From IMG/VR virus record IMGVR_UViG_3300000477_000001, positions 1-54,932 of that record: a DNA stretch of 54,932 nt, one strand, 5' to 3'. The notes beneath the pieces are model-generated. The model searched no databases and had not been told where the DNA came from. It was given only the letters and a program-made list of their open reading frames with translations. A program made the position numbers and the translations under genes. Numbering within the stretch: position 1 is the stretch's first letter; each line of letters starts with the position of its first letter. Shown here in pieces: positions 26,054 through 34,310 of this stretch. Origin of the DNA: a virus.

Positions 26054-27341
26054 AAACAGAGCCTTAGCTACCATTGAAACGGTTCTCGACGTTGGTCCTA
26101 TTGAAGGGGCCAACAAGATCGAGGTCGCCAAAATCCGAGGATGGAAGTGTGTAGTCCGTAAGGGCCAGTTCAAACCCGGGGACAAGTGCGTCTTCTTTGA
26201 AGTGGATTCCGTACTGCCGGTTGATGATCGTTTCACATTCCTGAAAGACTCCTGGAATGAGCGGGTGCAGGGGTATCGCCTCAAAACTCGGAAGCTTCGT
26301 GGTCAGATCTCACAGGGACTTGCTCTGCCCATTTCAGAGTTTCCGGAAATTGAGTATGGTGTTAAAGATGGAACACTGCCACCAGGTACCGACGTCACTG
26401 ACCTTCTGGAGGTGAAACTGTATCAGTCACCCGATGAAGGGAAACCAGCAGGGGAACCTAAGAAGAATGACTTCCCGGGCTTCATCCCGAAGACAGATGA
26501 GGAACGGGTACAAAACGTTAACGTCAAGAAATTCGTTGAGACGTTGGCGGAAGTATACTCCTATGATGCTACCGCCTATCTCACGTCTTCACAGAACATC
26601 GACATGGTAGACCTCCTGTTGGACCAAGGTAAACACATGGTGAAGGGTGGTCCCTTCAGTGAGGATCCCATGACTCCAGGTCTTGTCACCTACGTCTCCG
26701 AGAAGGTCGATGGTACCTCATTCACAGTATACATCCGAGATGGGGTGTGGGGTATGTGTTCTCGCAATAGAGAATTGGTATACCAGGATGGAGATACAGA
26801 GCACCGGTACTCCGGGGTGGTTACTGAGAACGACCTGAAGAACCAGATGCTTCGTTATGCCGAGCAGTATGATGATATGCCGAAGTTGAAGCAGGCTGGA
26901 TTCCCTAAGAACCTAGCCCTTCAGGGAGAGATCGTAGGACCGGGTATCCAGAAGAACGTATACGGTCTTCATGAACCACACTTCTTGATCTACTCGGTGT
27001 TTGACATCGATACTCAGACTCATGTGGCAGTAGACACTATGATCCAAGTAGCAAACCACTTTGGATTGGAAACCTGTCCCTTCCGGGCTGTAATACCAAC
27101 ACCCTTTGTGGTACACCAGCTACTCAAAGATCGGGATGAATTCCAGAAGGCCTTTGGACCTCAGTCGGAGGACGACCTGGTAAAGGCAGGAATGAGAAGC
27201 GAACGGTCGTTCTTCTCGGCCCTAAATGATGTTGCCCCGGAAGGTGAAGTGTACCGTCCCTTCTGGAGTATCCCGCGTGACAAGAAGAGCCAATTGACCT
27301 TCAAAATCGTAAACGCGGAGTACTTACTCTCCTCGGAATAA
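26043..27341 (+). CDS. Second RNA ligase, N-terminal OB-fold type (DraRnl-like)
   Basis: The N-terminal about 150 residues form an OB-like module (IRGWKCVVRKGQFKPGDKCVFFEVDS), followed by a nucleotidyltransferase domain with motif I KVDGT (K221). CSRNRELV resembles motif III, LQGEIVGPGIQ motif IIIa/IV, and LTFKIVN the terminal motif V. This order is that of the Deinococcus Rnl (Rnl5) family, which seals nicked RNA ends. Length (432) is larger than that family because of an insertion near 120-170. With Rnl1 and the end-healing enzyme nearby it forms an RNA repair set. Confidence 0.85.
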   Translation: MPNENRALATIETVLDVGPIEGANKIEVAKIRGWKCVVRKGQFKPGDKCVFFEVDSVLPVDDRFTFLKDSWNERVQGYRLKTRKLRGQISQGLALPISEFPEIEYGVKDGTLPPGTDVTDLLEVKLYQSPDEGKPAGEPKKNDFPGFIPKTDEERVQNVNVKKFVETLAEVYSYDATAYLTSSQNIDMVDLLLDQGKHMVKGGPFSEDPMTPGLVTYVSEKVDGTSFTVYIRDGVWGMCSRNRELVYQDGDTEHRYSGVVTENDLKNQMLRYAEQYDDMPKLKQAGFPKNLALQGEIVGPGIQKNVYGLHEPHFLIYSVFDIDTQTHVAVDTMIQVANHFGLETCPFRAVIPTPFVVHQLLKDRDEFQKAFGPQSEDDLVKAGMRSERSFFSALNDVAPEGEVYRPFWSIPRDKKSQLTFKIVNAEYLLSSE

Positions 27342-27353
27342 ACACTGGTTGTC

Positions 27354-27361
27354 ACTAATTG
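27354..27361. promoter_or_regulatory. ACTAATTG, variant of the gap motif
   Basis: It lies 12 nt after the RNA ligase stop and precedes a hairpin and a TATATTAT element. Confidence 0.25.
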
Positions 27362-27369
27362 TTATCTGT

Positions 27370-27388
27370 CCCCCTCGTTAAGAGGGGG
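27370..27388 (+). terminator. Hairpin between RNA ligase and next gene
   Basis: CCCCCTC (27370-27376) pairs with GAGGGGG (27382-27388) around GTTAA. There is no T run, but a promoter element begins 4 nt later, so it could insulate the two units. Confidence 0.45.
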
Positions 27389-27392
27389 CTGT

Positions 27393-27400
27393 TATATTAT
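27393..27400 (+). promoter_or_regulatory. TATATTAT promoter-like element
   Basis: It directly follows the hairpin and begins 49 nt before ATG 27442, giving the longest predicted leader of the set. Confidence 0.5.
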
Positions 27401-27441
27401 TCCCGCAACACCAAGGACAATGTTCTTGTGGGAGGGGTAAC

Positions 27442-27681
27442 ATGTCAGTACAACTACATTCTTTCTCGGATGAATCATTCCTGAGAGAGAACACCACCGT
27501 CTATCGTATTTATCAGTACATGGACCAAGGGATCACCTACCTATGTGTGACTTGTCATCAACCTTTTACCGGCTCTCAGGAATACGTCATAGCTCAAGGG
27601 TTTTCACACATACATACTCTATGTGAATACCTACGGCAGAAGGGAGTTGTGTCAACTTGTTTGGACAAGCTTTCTGCTTAA
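27442..27681 (+). CDS. Small Cys/His protein, possible zinc finger
   Basis: A 79-residue protein with CVTCHQPF in the middle and HIHTLCEYL near the end, a C-x2-C ... H-x-H-x2-C pattern that could bind zinc. It has a gggaggg site and promoter-like elements on both sides. No family is recognised. Confidence 0.65.
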   Translation: MSVQLHSFSDESFLRENTTVYRIYQYMDQGITYLCVTCHQPFTGSQEYVIAQGFSHIHTLCEYLRQKGVVSTCLDKLSA

Positions 27682-27704
27682 TCCCCATTTTGTTGTGATT
27701 TCTG

Positions 27705-27713
27705 TATATTATA
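27705..27713 (+). promoter_or_regulatory. TATATTATA promoter-like element
   Basis: It starts 22 nt before ATG 27727 of the kinase-phosphatase gene. The predicted leader of about 10 nt contains only a weak purine run. Confidence 0.55.
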
Positions 27714-27726
27714 GTCGGAAAGAATT

Positions 27727-28842
27727 ATGCGAACAGTGAAGTTTATATTCCCTGTCGGGCTACCGGCCAGCGGAAAGAGTACGTGGGTGAGAGAAGAAGT
27801 AAGCAGGCTCAGTAACGAAGAAGGAGTGGCCTGTAAGATATACAGCTACGATTTGTATCGTAAGCAGGTACCTTACAGGGACATGACTGACATCCAGAAG
27901 CGCGAGAACCTGATCAAGGAGCAGCTTCGGACTGATCTTCGGAACCTACTCGCAGCCTACGGGCGTAAGGACGTGCTTGCGGATGCACATACCTTCTACA
28001 TCTTCATCGACAACACCAACTTGAGTGAAAAGTCGGTGAGCAAGCTAACTCACTTTATCAACACCACATGCGAGGAGTTGCAAAAGGAAGCAGAGGATCC
28101 GTGGCAGCATTGCTTCGAGTTCAATTGGTCCTTCTTGGATGTTGATCTGCATACCTGCCTCATTCGTGATGAGGAGCGTGAGGGGCGCGTAGGCCCGAAG
28201 GTAATCCTTCGTATGTACAACCAGCATGTGACCAAGATAAAGCGTGGGGACATCGATGCCAAGCGTAAGGCTTTTGCCCAGCAACTATGGTGGGCGAAGT
28301 TCGATGCCCCGGCTCATGCCAAGCATACGATCGTGGTTGACATCGACGGAACCTTAGCCCTCATGGGCAATCGTTCCCCTTACGATGGGTCTAAGTACTA
28401 CGGGGACAAGGTCAACCATCCGGTTGCTCATCTCGTGGAAAACTGGGTGGCAGGGCAGATAATGCAAGGGCTCAACGCTCACGTGGTATTCCTTTCCGGC
28501 CGAGAGGCCACGGAAGAAGGTGTACGTGGGACTCGTCAGTGGCTGGAGGATTTCTTCTTACCCCAGATCTGGGCAGTGGAAGAAGAGGGGGAATTCCGGA
28601 AGGAAGATCATCCTGAGTATCCTCGGTACGGTGAGTTCACTTGGGAGCTGCACATGCGGAACGAAGGTGATCATCGCCCCGACAACGTGGTGAAGGAAGA
28701 GATGTTCGATGGGTTAGGTATCTGGCCCTCGGAGGATCTTGAGTACGTTCTGTACTTCATTCTGGATGACCGAGACCAGGTCGTCAACATGTGGAGGAGC
28801 AAGGGACTGCCGTGCTTCCAGGTGGGTCCAGGTAACTTCTAA
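27727..28842 (+). CDS. pseT: Polynucleotide 5'-kinase / 3'-phosphatase (T4 PseT-like)
   Basis: Heals RNA or DNA ends so that a ligase can seal them, adding 5' phosphate and removing 3' or 2',3'-cyclic phosphate. The kinase P-loop GLPASGKST is at residues 11-19. The C-terminal HAD phosphatase begins with DIDGT (205-209) and has LSGRE and ILDDRDQV as later motifs. The kinase-then-phosphatase order equals T4 Pnkp, with extra residues in the phosphatase (371 versus about 300). It sits 400 bp from one RNA ligase and 3 kb from the other. Confidence 0.93.
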   Translation: MRTVKFIFPVGLPASGKSTWVREEVSRLSNEEGVACKIYSYDLYRKQVPYRDMTDIQKRENLIKEQLRTDLRNLLAAYGRKDVLADAHTFYIFIDNTNLSEKSVSKLTHFINTTCEELQKEAEDPWQHCFEFNWSFLDVDLHTCLIRDEEREGRVGPKVILRMYNQHVTKIKRGDIDAKRKAFAQQLWWAKFDAPAHAKHTIVVDIDGTLALMGNRSPYDGSKYYGDKVNHPVAHLVENWVAGQIMQGLNAHVVFLSGREATEEGVRGTRQWLEDFFLPQIWAVEEEGEFRKEDHPEYPRYGEFTWELHMRNEGDHRPDNVVKEEMFDGLGIWPSEDLEYVLYFILDDRDQVVNMWRSKGLPCFQVGPGNF

Positions 28843-29096
28843 TGTCCGATCAGTATAAAGACATGCTCGCCAGGTTCGTAAGGAAAACCAATAAGGTAAC
28901 CGCGACCTGGCGGCACCAACACTCAACATCAGCAATCAAAGATAAAGACATGGCCCAGTTGTACGAGTTGCAGCTTGAGGCCGAATGTCTGCTTAAACAA
29001 GGAGATATGAATGAAGCAGCTTCTGATAACTGGGCTTGTGGTGGTTACTCTGGGACTTGTGGTAACCCTAACCGTAATTCTTCTTCATGTGGATGA
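28842..29096 (+). CDS. Hypothetical small protein
   Basis: This 84-residue frame starts at the overlapping TAATG of the kinase gene. The first 55 residues look like a normal helical protein. The last 28 are Gly/Asn/Cys/Ser-rich and overlap the peptidase gene by 86 nt in another frame, so that tail may be tolerated rather than selected. Function unknown. Confidence 0.5.
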   Translation: MSDQYKDMLARFVRKTNKVTATWRHQHSTSAIKDKDMAQLYELQLEAECLLKQGDMNEAASDNWACGGYSGTCGNPNRNSSSCG

Positions 29097-29655
29097 ACTA
29101 TACGAAACCTTGGCCCTGACTGAGCAACACTTAATGGAGGCCTCGGAACAGCTAACTGAGTACGAACAGCGGGGTGGTGTAGAGGTAGCCTTCAACCCAG
29201 ATGTACCTGAGGCCGTCATTGGATTCCCTATTCACCCGGATGACTTTCTAAGGTACACCTCCCCTTTCGGATTACGACGAAGTCCTTTCTTTGGGGTTGA
29301 AGTCCATCACACCGGAGTTGATATTGCCACCATTTGGAAGGCCCAGGTAGTAGCGGTGGCCGATGGCGTTGTCAAAGAACATTGGCCGGCGCCAGGCAAC
29401 TATGGTGGCACAGAGTTTCGGGGGCATAGTGTGTATGGTGGCATGGTGCTGATTGATCATGGAGAGTTTGAATCGCTGTACGCGCACTTGGATACTACAC
29501 GAGTGCGTACAGGTACGGAGCTGGAAGAGGGTGATGTAATAGGTAGGGTAGGCAATACCGGCCGTACCACTGGCGCGCACTTACACTTCGAGCTACACGT
29601 ACAAGAGGAACGGGTTAACCCTCTTCTGTACATGAAAGAAATTGAAGAGAGGTGA
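29011..29655 (+). CDS. Membrane-anchored M23 (LytM-type) peptidase
   Basis: A zinc peptidase that cuts peptidoglycan cross-bridges. Residues 4-26 form an uncleaved signal/anchor helix, then a short coiled segment. The M23 core has H100-xxx-D104 (HHTGVD) and H190-x-H192 (AHLHFE), with YGGMVLIDHG between. An aaggagat site precedes the ATG. A membrane anchor suggests it reaches the periplasm and helps lysis or wall remodelling late in infection. It could instead be a virion entry enzyme, but then an anchor would be unusual. The next gene also encodes a single-span membrane protein. Confidence 0.85.
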   Translation: MKQLLITGLVVVTLGLVVTLTVILLHVDELYETLALTEQHLMEASEQLTEYEQRGGVEVAFNPDVPEAVIGFPIHPDDFLRYTSPFGLRRSPFFGVEVHHTGVDIATIWKAQVVAVADGVVKEHWPAPGNYGGTEFRGHSVYGGMVLIDHGEFESLYAHLDTTRVRTGTELEEGDVIGRVGNTGRTTGAHLHFELHVQEERVNPLLYMKEIEER

Positions 29656-29659
29656 GTCT

Positions 29660-29998
29660 ATGGAAGACTACCGCGATGCCCAGCATATGGGGTGGTATAT
29701 TTTCTTCGTTCTGGTCATAGGCATCTTCCTTGCTGCTATCATGGTAATAGGTGATCGATCGCATGAACGAGTGATATTAGAGAACCGATTGATTAAGGCC
29801 AACAACACCATTTACGAACAGGAAATGGAGTTGATGCGATGGCGCGCCTTAGAAGGTGGGGAGATCTCCGCCCATGAAATGGAGTGGGAACACAGGGACG
29901 ATCAGTACATCGTTCAAATCCTATATTACTTTCGGTCTCGCGCTGAAGCGGATGATTTTTTAGGTACAATAGCCCCAGTGGTCGATCCGCAGGAGTAA
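29660..29998 (+). CDS. Single-span membrane protein
   Basis: It has one strong membrane helix near residues 11-30 followed by a coiled, charged region, 112 residues in all. I start it at ATG 29660 after agaggtgag, not at the upstream TTG. Being directly after the anchored peptidase, it may belong to a lysis group (for example spanin-like), but no lipobox or other diagnostic motif is seen. Confidence 0.65.
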   Translation: MEDYRDAQHMGWYIFFVLVIGIFLAAIMVIGDRSHERVILENRLIKANNTIYEQEMELMRWRALEGGEISAHEMEWEHRDDQYIVQILYYFRSRAEADDFLGTIAPVVDPQE

Positions 29999-30002
29999 GA
30001 AT

Positions 30003-30539
30003 ATGCAACGGTTCGTTTTCTTAGACATTGATGGAGTACTCAATTCCGCACAAACAGCCATCGACAAAAGGAAGGAGATCAATCAGTCTGATTGGCCTGC
30101 CTCCTATCAAAATTACTTCAGTCGAGTGGCGTTTGACATTCCTTCCCCCAACAAGCTGCAGGACCTTAATTGGTTGCATAATCACTTCCTACCTGAAGAG
30201 GTACATTACGTGTTAACCTCCACTTGGCGCCTATGCACCCCTCTTAGAGACATACGCATGCTGTTTTACGCTTCAGGGTTTACAGGAATGCTTACATACA
30301 TGACTCCTGTATTACGAGGGCGAATGCGTGGAGGGGAAATCAGGCAGTTCCTGTGGAGGGCCGTACTGCCCCAAGATGAATACTCCTTCGTTATTATCGA
30401 TGATGAGAGTGACATGGGGCCGTTAGCAGATAGACTAATTCAAGTGGATAACCAGATAGGTCTTGAACCATGGCACGTTAGCGCGGCCATAGCAATGCTT
30501 TCAAAGCCAGTGGAGAAGAAGACATGGGTCTCCGAGTAA
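30003..30539 (+). CDS. HAD-superfamily phosphatase-like protein
   Basis: The HAD motif I is FLDIDGVLNS with D8 and D10. Motif II appears as VLTSTWR, and a late acidic motif is IIDDESD. The FLDIDGVLN plus TSTWR combination is typical of the small HAD domains found in multi-domain RNA repair proteins, so it may act with the kinase and ligases nearby. A GmhB-like role in the heptose pathway is an alternative, but it lacks that family's zinc cysteines as far as I can see. Confidence 0.75.
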   Translation: MQRFVFLDIDGVLNSAQTAIDKRKEINQSDWPASYQNYFSRVAFDIPSPNKLQDLNWLHNHFLPEEVHYVLTSTWRLCTPLRDIRMLFYASGFTGMLTYMTPVLRGRMRGGEIRQFLWRAVLPQDEYSFVIIDDESDMGPLADRLIQVDNQIGLEPWHVSAAIAMLSKPVEKKTWVSE

Positions 30540-30880
30540 TAGTAACAGGCGGCAGGGACTACCAAAACCCCAGCAGGGTATTCAAGGTGTTGGATGAGAT
30601 TCACCGGACCGAAGGTATAAGGGTAGTGGTCCATGGCGCCTGTCCAAGAGGGGTAGATACCTATGCTCACCTGTGGGCAATGAAGAATCAAGTACACATT
30701 GAACCTCACCCAGGTGAATGGAACAAGTATGGGAAAGGCGCCGGACATAAGCGTAACCGACTTATGGCCCAGTTAGGCGCAGATCTGTGTGTGGTGTTCC
30801 CCGGAGGTAGAGGAACACAGAACATGCTTGGGAATGCTATCGAGCATAATATACCTTATAGGATTGTATCAGATGAGTAG
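30524..30880 (+). CDS. SLOG-family protein (DUF2493/YspA-like)
   Basis: A small Rossmann-like protein beginning VIVTGGRDY, then VVHGACPRGVD, GKGAGHKRNRLM and CVVFPGGRGT. These are the hallmarks of DUF2493, a SLOG family predicted to bind nucleotide-derived ligands. The 118 residues are a complete domain. It overlaps the HAD gene by 16 nt and the phosphoesterase gene by 8 nt, so the three are co-expressed. The ligand is unknown. Confidence 0.85.
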   Translation: MGLRVIVTGGRDYQNPSRVFKVLDEIHRTEGIRVVVHGACPRGVDTYAHLWAMKNQVHIEPHPGEWNKYGKGAGHKRNRLMAQLGADLCVVFPGGRGTQNMLGNAIEHNIPYRIVSDE

Positions 30881-31670
30881 AACATTCGTATGTGGAGACA
30901 CCCACAACACCATAGACATACAGAAACTCAGGGCTTTCGCCGAAGAAGAAGGAAAGAACCTCAGCAAAGAAGACTATGTTATCATCGCAGGAGACTTCGG
31001 TGGCATCTGGAACAACTATAGTGATATACGCGAAAAGGAGCTCCTACGAGAGTATAATGGGTTTCCATGGACTACCCTATTCATTGATGGCAATCATGAA
31101 AACTTCGACCGATTGTTCAGCCCCGAGTTCCCAGTGAGATACCACCCAGACCTCAAAGGCAACGTTTCTCGAATCTCAGAGAGCGTGTTCCGATTGCGGC
31201 GAGGGCATGTGTACCAGATCAATGGCAATACCATCTTCACAATGGGTGGTGGAGTGTCAATGGATAAGGGTAACCGAGCTGCCCATATCTCTTGGTGGGC
31301 TCAAGAACTACCCACAGCAGGTGACTATATCCAAGGATTGGATAACCTCAAGTTTGCCCCCGCCCCCATCGATTTCGTGATCTCTCATACGTGTCCGGAG
31401 AAGGTGTATCAGCGAATGTTGGTTACAGATCTTCGTGGGTTTAACTTACACATGGCATCATCTCGGGCAAGCGAAGATGAACGTAACCTACGAGGTTTTT
31501 TGGACGAGGTTGATACTCTTACCCGAGAGTCTCGTATCGGTTGGTATTTTGGGCATTTTCATACAGATCAAGTTTATGAGATCGATGGACATTATTACCA
31601 CTGTCTCTACAACAGAGCGCCTATGGAAATCAGCAAGTGGAATGATGTACTCAGTCCGTTGACTGATTAA
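30873..31670 (+). CDS. Calcineurin-like metallophosphoesterase
   Basis: The metal-binding motifs are in family order: GDTH (8-11), GDFGG, GNHE and GHFH. The true start is ATG 30873, which overlaps the SLOG gene stop. An open frame extends further upstream but runs against that gene. Length (266) is smaller than Mre11/gp47. It may be a nucleotidase or 2',3'-cyclic phosphodiesterase working with the RNA repair genes. Its stop overlaps the stop of the convergent helicase gene. Confidence 0.85.
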   Translation: MSRTFVCGDTHNTIDIQKLRAFAEEEGKNLSKEDYVIIAGDFGGIWNNYSDIREKELLREYNGFPWTTLFIDGNHENFDRLFSPEFPVRYHPDLKGNVSRISESVFRLRRGHVYQINGNTIFTMGGGVSMDKGNRAAHISWWAQELPTAGDYIQGLDNLKFAPAPIDFVISHTCPEKVYQRMLVTDLRGFNLHMASSRASEDERNLRGFLDEVDTLTRESRIGWYFGHFHTDQVYEIDGHYYHCLYNRAPMEISKWNDVLSPLTD

Positions 31671-33148
31671 AAAGACACCTCATCCATCAGTCGATCTGTG
31701 GCTGATGGATCTACATCCGATTCACCGATCAAGTTATTAGACCCTAAGGATTCATCGTACACAGGTAGAATCTCCCCATACTCTCCGTGGAACCGATAAG
31801 CCAGTTCTTGTCCTACCTCACCTTGGTTCTGCTTCAACACTTGAGCGTACATAATGTCTTCCATGGCCTCTGTTTCTTCTGTCCCTGGTAGGTACCTGAG
31901 GGCATAGTAGTAAGGACGCCACACACTCAACACAGCTCGTGCCCTCTCGCCTAATGCCGCGCTATTCTTCACGTCATTCAATGTAGGACGTGTCTTACGG
32001 AGGTCTGCTACCTCCTGTATGTCTACGGTATCGGCGTTACGGTTGAACTGAGCTGTGTCAATGAAACACACATTCTGCATCTTGGCTATGGCATTCTGTT
32101 GGTTGGCAGCAGCCTCATAGTTGTTAGCCAGAGAGTAACCCTTCTGGCCCTGCATGAAGTCTTTAACCATAGTGACGAGGTCGATCCCCACAATAATCCG
32201 CTGCTCCCAAGGTATTTGATGCTTACTTCGATACTCACCTATGATGGCGTTGATGTCAGCCAACGAAAGAGATGGATCCTCTACAATCTCCACCATCCCG
32301 TTGTTGGATAGATACTCCACCTCGGGTTTGAGCTTACGGCGTAGGTTAACCAACTTCTCTGCATCATACCAATCCTGAATAGGAGTCTTGGTACGAAGAG
32401 CGGCCAATCGATCTATGGTAGAGATCATGTCCATTTCAAGAGTAATGTAGATGGCGGGAATCCCTAAATCGATAAACCCATTCATCAGGTTGAGCATGTA
32501 TAGAGACTTACCACTACCCGTGGAACCGGCGATCAATATTATCTGTCCTCCGGCGGTCTTTCTCACCAAGGCTCTATCCAACAGTAGATCCCCACTAGCG
32601 GCTATCTTACCTGCGGCTCTTTCGGTAAGCTCTTTGTCATATCGTTCCAGAGCCTCACTCATAGTGATGAGCGGTGAACCACTCCTATTCATGGCTTCTG
32701 TCTGAGCCTCAACCAGTCCTTTGCTTACCTTGTCAAAGTATTTCTGGTCAGGGACAGAGGGCTGAGCCATGAACTCCAGAGTCTCTTCGACCTTCTTGTA
32801 GATGCGTGCACGAGTCTCACTTGCTGAGAGATCCCTTTTGAGGATCTCCAGATCCCCTTCATTGAAGGTATAGTCTTCTTGTCCGGAGAAGAGAAGGTTC
32901 TTTATCTCAGGTAGGGATAGCTTGCTATCTTTCTTGTTTGCAGCTTGAGCAATGCTTGAGGCATCAACGGTAGCGTTTTCCCCTAACAACTCATGGATTG
33001 ACTCATACAATATCCGAGCTGTCTTATGGATGAACATGGAAGGACGGAACTCATGACGTCGAGCTGGGAACTGCATCATGTAACGCAGCGCGCGCGTTTC
33101 GGCTAATACCAAGTAGGTTTCGTTATCTCTTCTGTTTTGCTGAGCCAA
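31667..33148 (-). CDS. DnaB-like replicative helicase
   Basis: A hexameric 5'-3' DNA helicase for fork progression. The N-terminal helical domain (residues 1-130) is followed by a RecA-like core with Walker A GSTGSGKS (208-215) and ITLEMD. A GIDLVTMVKDF strand fits Walker B, and DTAQFNRNAD a sensor region. Start codon is TTG 33148 with aggaggagctc in front; no ATG is near. The gene is co-directional and nearly adjacent to its putative loader, in the order loader then helicase. Confidence 0.9.
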   Translation of the reverse strand: MAQQNRRDNETYLVLAETRALRYMMQFPARRHEFRPSMFIHKTARILYESIHELLGENATVDASSIAQAANKKDSKLSLPEIKNLLFSGQEDYTFNEGDLEILKRDLSASETRARIYKKVEETLEFMAQPSVPDQKYFDKVSKGLVEAQTEAMNRSGSPLITMSEALERYDKELTERAAGKIAASGDLLLDRALVRKTAGGQIILIAGSTGSGKSLYMLNLMNGFIDLGIPAIYITLEMDMISTIDRLAALRTKTPIQDWYDAEKLVNLRRKLKPEVEYLSNNGMVEIVEDPSLSLADINAIIGEYRSKHQIPWEQRIIVGIDLVTMVKDFMQGQKGYSLANNYEAAANQQNAIAKMQNVCFIDTAQFNRNADTVDIQEVADLRKTRPTLNDVKNSAALGERARAVLSVWRPYYYALRYLPGTEETEAMEDIMYAQVLKQNQGEVGQELAYRFHGEYGEILPVYDESLGSNNLIGESDVDPSATDRLMDEVSF

Positions 33149-33157
33149 GAGCTCCTC

Positions 33158-33970
33158 CTATGCGAAGATGTCTTTCACATCAAAATCATTCTTTAGCTTC
33201 ATGTAGTTGTCTTTGAAGTCCAACTCCCCATTCACCTGTTTGATCGTTCGGTCAAGCAGGTCTCGTAGGGCGCTGAAGTTGTTATCGATTCCGCTTATGG
33301 GAATGTTCGACACAAAGATGATAGGCTTACCTTGCTTGTCTATTCTGGTGCGAATGAATTCGTCCAAGAAAGGTATCTGGTAGTTACTCTTGTACAAGGT
33401 CATCTTAGTCAGATCGAAGCTCTCATCTATAATAAGTACCTTGCACTCTCTAGCGCGCTGCAGGATGTTCTTGCGTTCGTTCTTGATTTCAGGATCCTCA
33501 TCAGCTCTATCGTACATGTCTTCCACCAAAGCGTTGGTGAGTGTTCTCATGAGAATGTAATACACATCGATGCCGTAATCCCTGATTAGGGCCATACCAG
33601 CCCAACGTGCTAATGTAGTCTTCTGAGTCCCGTAGGGGCCTCTGAGGTAAAGACTTTGTTGCCAGTACTTCTCAGGAAACGCCCCCACGTATATCATTAG
33701 CTTGGTAACGCTGTCCCAAGAATTCTTCCCAACATAATCTTCTTTCGGATCATAGGTAAGAATAGCGGGTGGAAGGTTACCCTTCTTCACCGCCAGATAG
33801 GTCTCTACCTTCTTGCTGTATGCCACGTAACACTCGCAAGGTACCAAGATGCGGTACTTGGTTCCATTGTCTTCGATTACCTTAGTCATGTAGCCCGGAG
33901 AATTCCCTCCAGCGCATTTCCTACATGGCATGAATTGGGGTAACCCCGTGTTAGTATTGTCAAACGCCAT
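33158..33970 (-). CDS. Helicase loader, DnaC/DnaI-like AAA+ ATPase with zinc cysteines
   Basis: Expected to load the replicative helicase on ssDNA. An N-terminal C16-xx-C19 ... C45-x-C47 set suggests a zinc site as in DnaI-type loaders. Walker A is GPYGTQKTT (111-119), and VLIIDESFD is Walker B. VSNIP and an arginine-rich segment RDLLDRTIK near the end fit sensor motifs. I prefer ATG 33970 over GTG 33976, because the GTG lies inside the agaggtgg ribosome site. The stop codon overlaps the helicase Shine-Dalgarno. Confidence 0.85.
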   Translation of the reverse strand: MAFDNTNTGLPQFMPCRKCAGGNSPGYMTKVIEDNGTKYRILVPCECYVAYSKKVETYLAVKKGNLPPAILTYDPKEDYVGKNSWDSVTKLMIYVGAFPEKYWQQSLYLRGPYGTQKTTLARWAGMALIRDYGIDVYYILMRTLTNALVEDMYDRADEDPEIKNERKNILQRARECKVLIIDESFDLTKMTLYKSNYQIPFLDEFIRTRIDKQGKPIIFVSNIPISGIDNNFSALRDLLDRTIKQVNGELDFKDNYMKLKNDFDVKDIFA

Positions 33971-33980
33971 ATCCACCTCT

Positions 33981-33989
33981 ACTAATTAG
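33981..33989. promoter_or_regulatory. ACTAATTAG gap motif before the helicase loader
   Basis: It lies just upstream of the minus-strand loader start, 11 nt from the ATG. A TATATATTG string also occurs on the minus strand near 34019-34027. Confidence 0.3.
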
Positions 33990-34022
33990 CAGCATGAGAG
34001 ACCTAGGTCTTTCCCTTCAATA

Positions 34023-34028
34023 TATAAT
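34023..34028 (+). promoter_or_regulatory. TATAAT element before the ncRNA candidate
   Basis: TATATAATCACAG would place a start point near 34035, at the foot of the closing helix described for the RNA. A near copy, TATATAATCATCAG, occurs at 34226-34239. Confidence 0.4.
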
Positions 34029-34034
34029 CACAGC

Positions 34035-34266
34035 ATACATTGGAGATCTCGGCATTGTTGTATGGTAGTCACACTGGTTACCTAGGCATGCAAGGTTTAT
34101 CCCAGGTTGACGGCGGGTTCAACTCCTGTCCTGCGTTGTAAAGCGCATCCAGCCCAGGGTTATCATACGCAATCAACGTATGCGCTGACTAGGGAGCAGT
34201 AAGTGGTGCGTCCGAGACCCTCCTCTATATAATCATCAGTGGTCCTCAATTGAGGGCCACTTTTTT
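34035..34266 (+). ncRNA. Structured non-coding RNA candidate
   Basis: The 340-nt gap between the divergent helicase loader and 34311 has no credible gene but strong structure. GGAG (34042-34045) plus TCTCGG (34047-34052) pair with CCGAGA (34212-34217) plus CTCC (34220-34223), a closing helix of 10 bp. Inside, CAGG/CCTG and TTGA/TCAA stack into one hairpin (34103-34129), and CATACG pairs with CGTATG (34164-34182). GCGCAT (34143-34148) can instead pair with ATGCGC (34180-34185), which excludes the previous helix. An intrinsic terminator ends the unit. A tRNA T-arm-like sequence is present, but no acceptor stem fits. The RNA class is unknown. Confidence 0.6.
34239..34266 (+). terminator. Intrinsic terminator after the ncRNA candidate
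   Basis: GTGGTCCTCA pairs with TGAGGGCCAC (34239-34260), followed by six T. No coding gene ends here on the plus strand, so it probably terminates an RNA gene. Confidence 0.85.
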
Positions 34267-34298
34267 GTTTTTTGTGCCCCACCTTAGCCTAGGGGTTG

Positions 34299-34306
34299 TA
34301 TATTAT
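34299..34306 (+). promoter_or_regulatory. TATATTAT promoter-like element (leaderless class)
   Basis: GGTTGTATATTATTATCATG: first T exactly 12 nt before ATG 34311, with no Shine-Dalgarno. A C4/G4 hairpin precedes it. Confidence 0.6.
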
Positions 34307-34310
34307 TATC

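Noticed and set aside
30846-30853. ATAATATA (TATATTAT on the minus strand)
   Set aside because: It is inside the SLOG gene and no minus-strand gene begins downstream of it.
34113-34137. tRNA gene in the divergent gap (GCGGG-TTCAACT-CCTGT T-arm)
   Set aside because: No matching acceptor 5' strand or anticodon arm exists, and the same bases form a better hairpin within the larger RNA fold.
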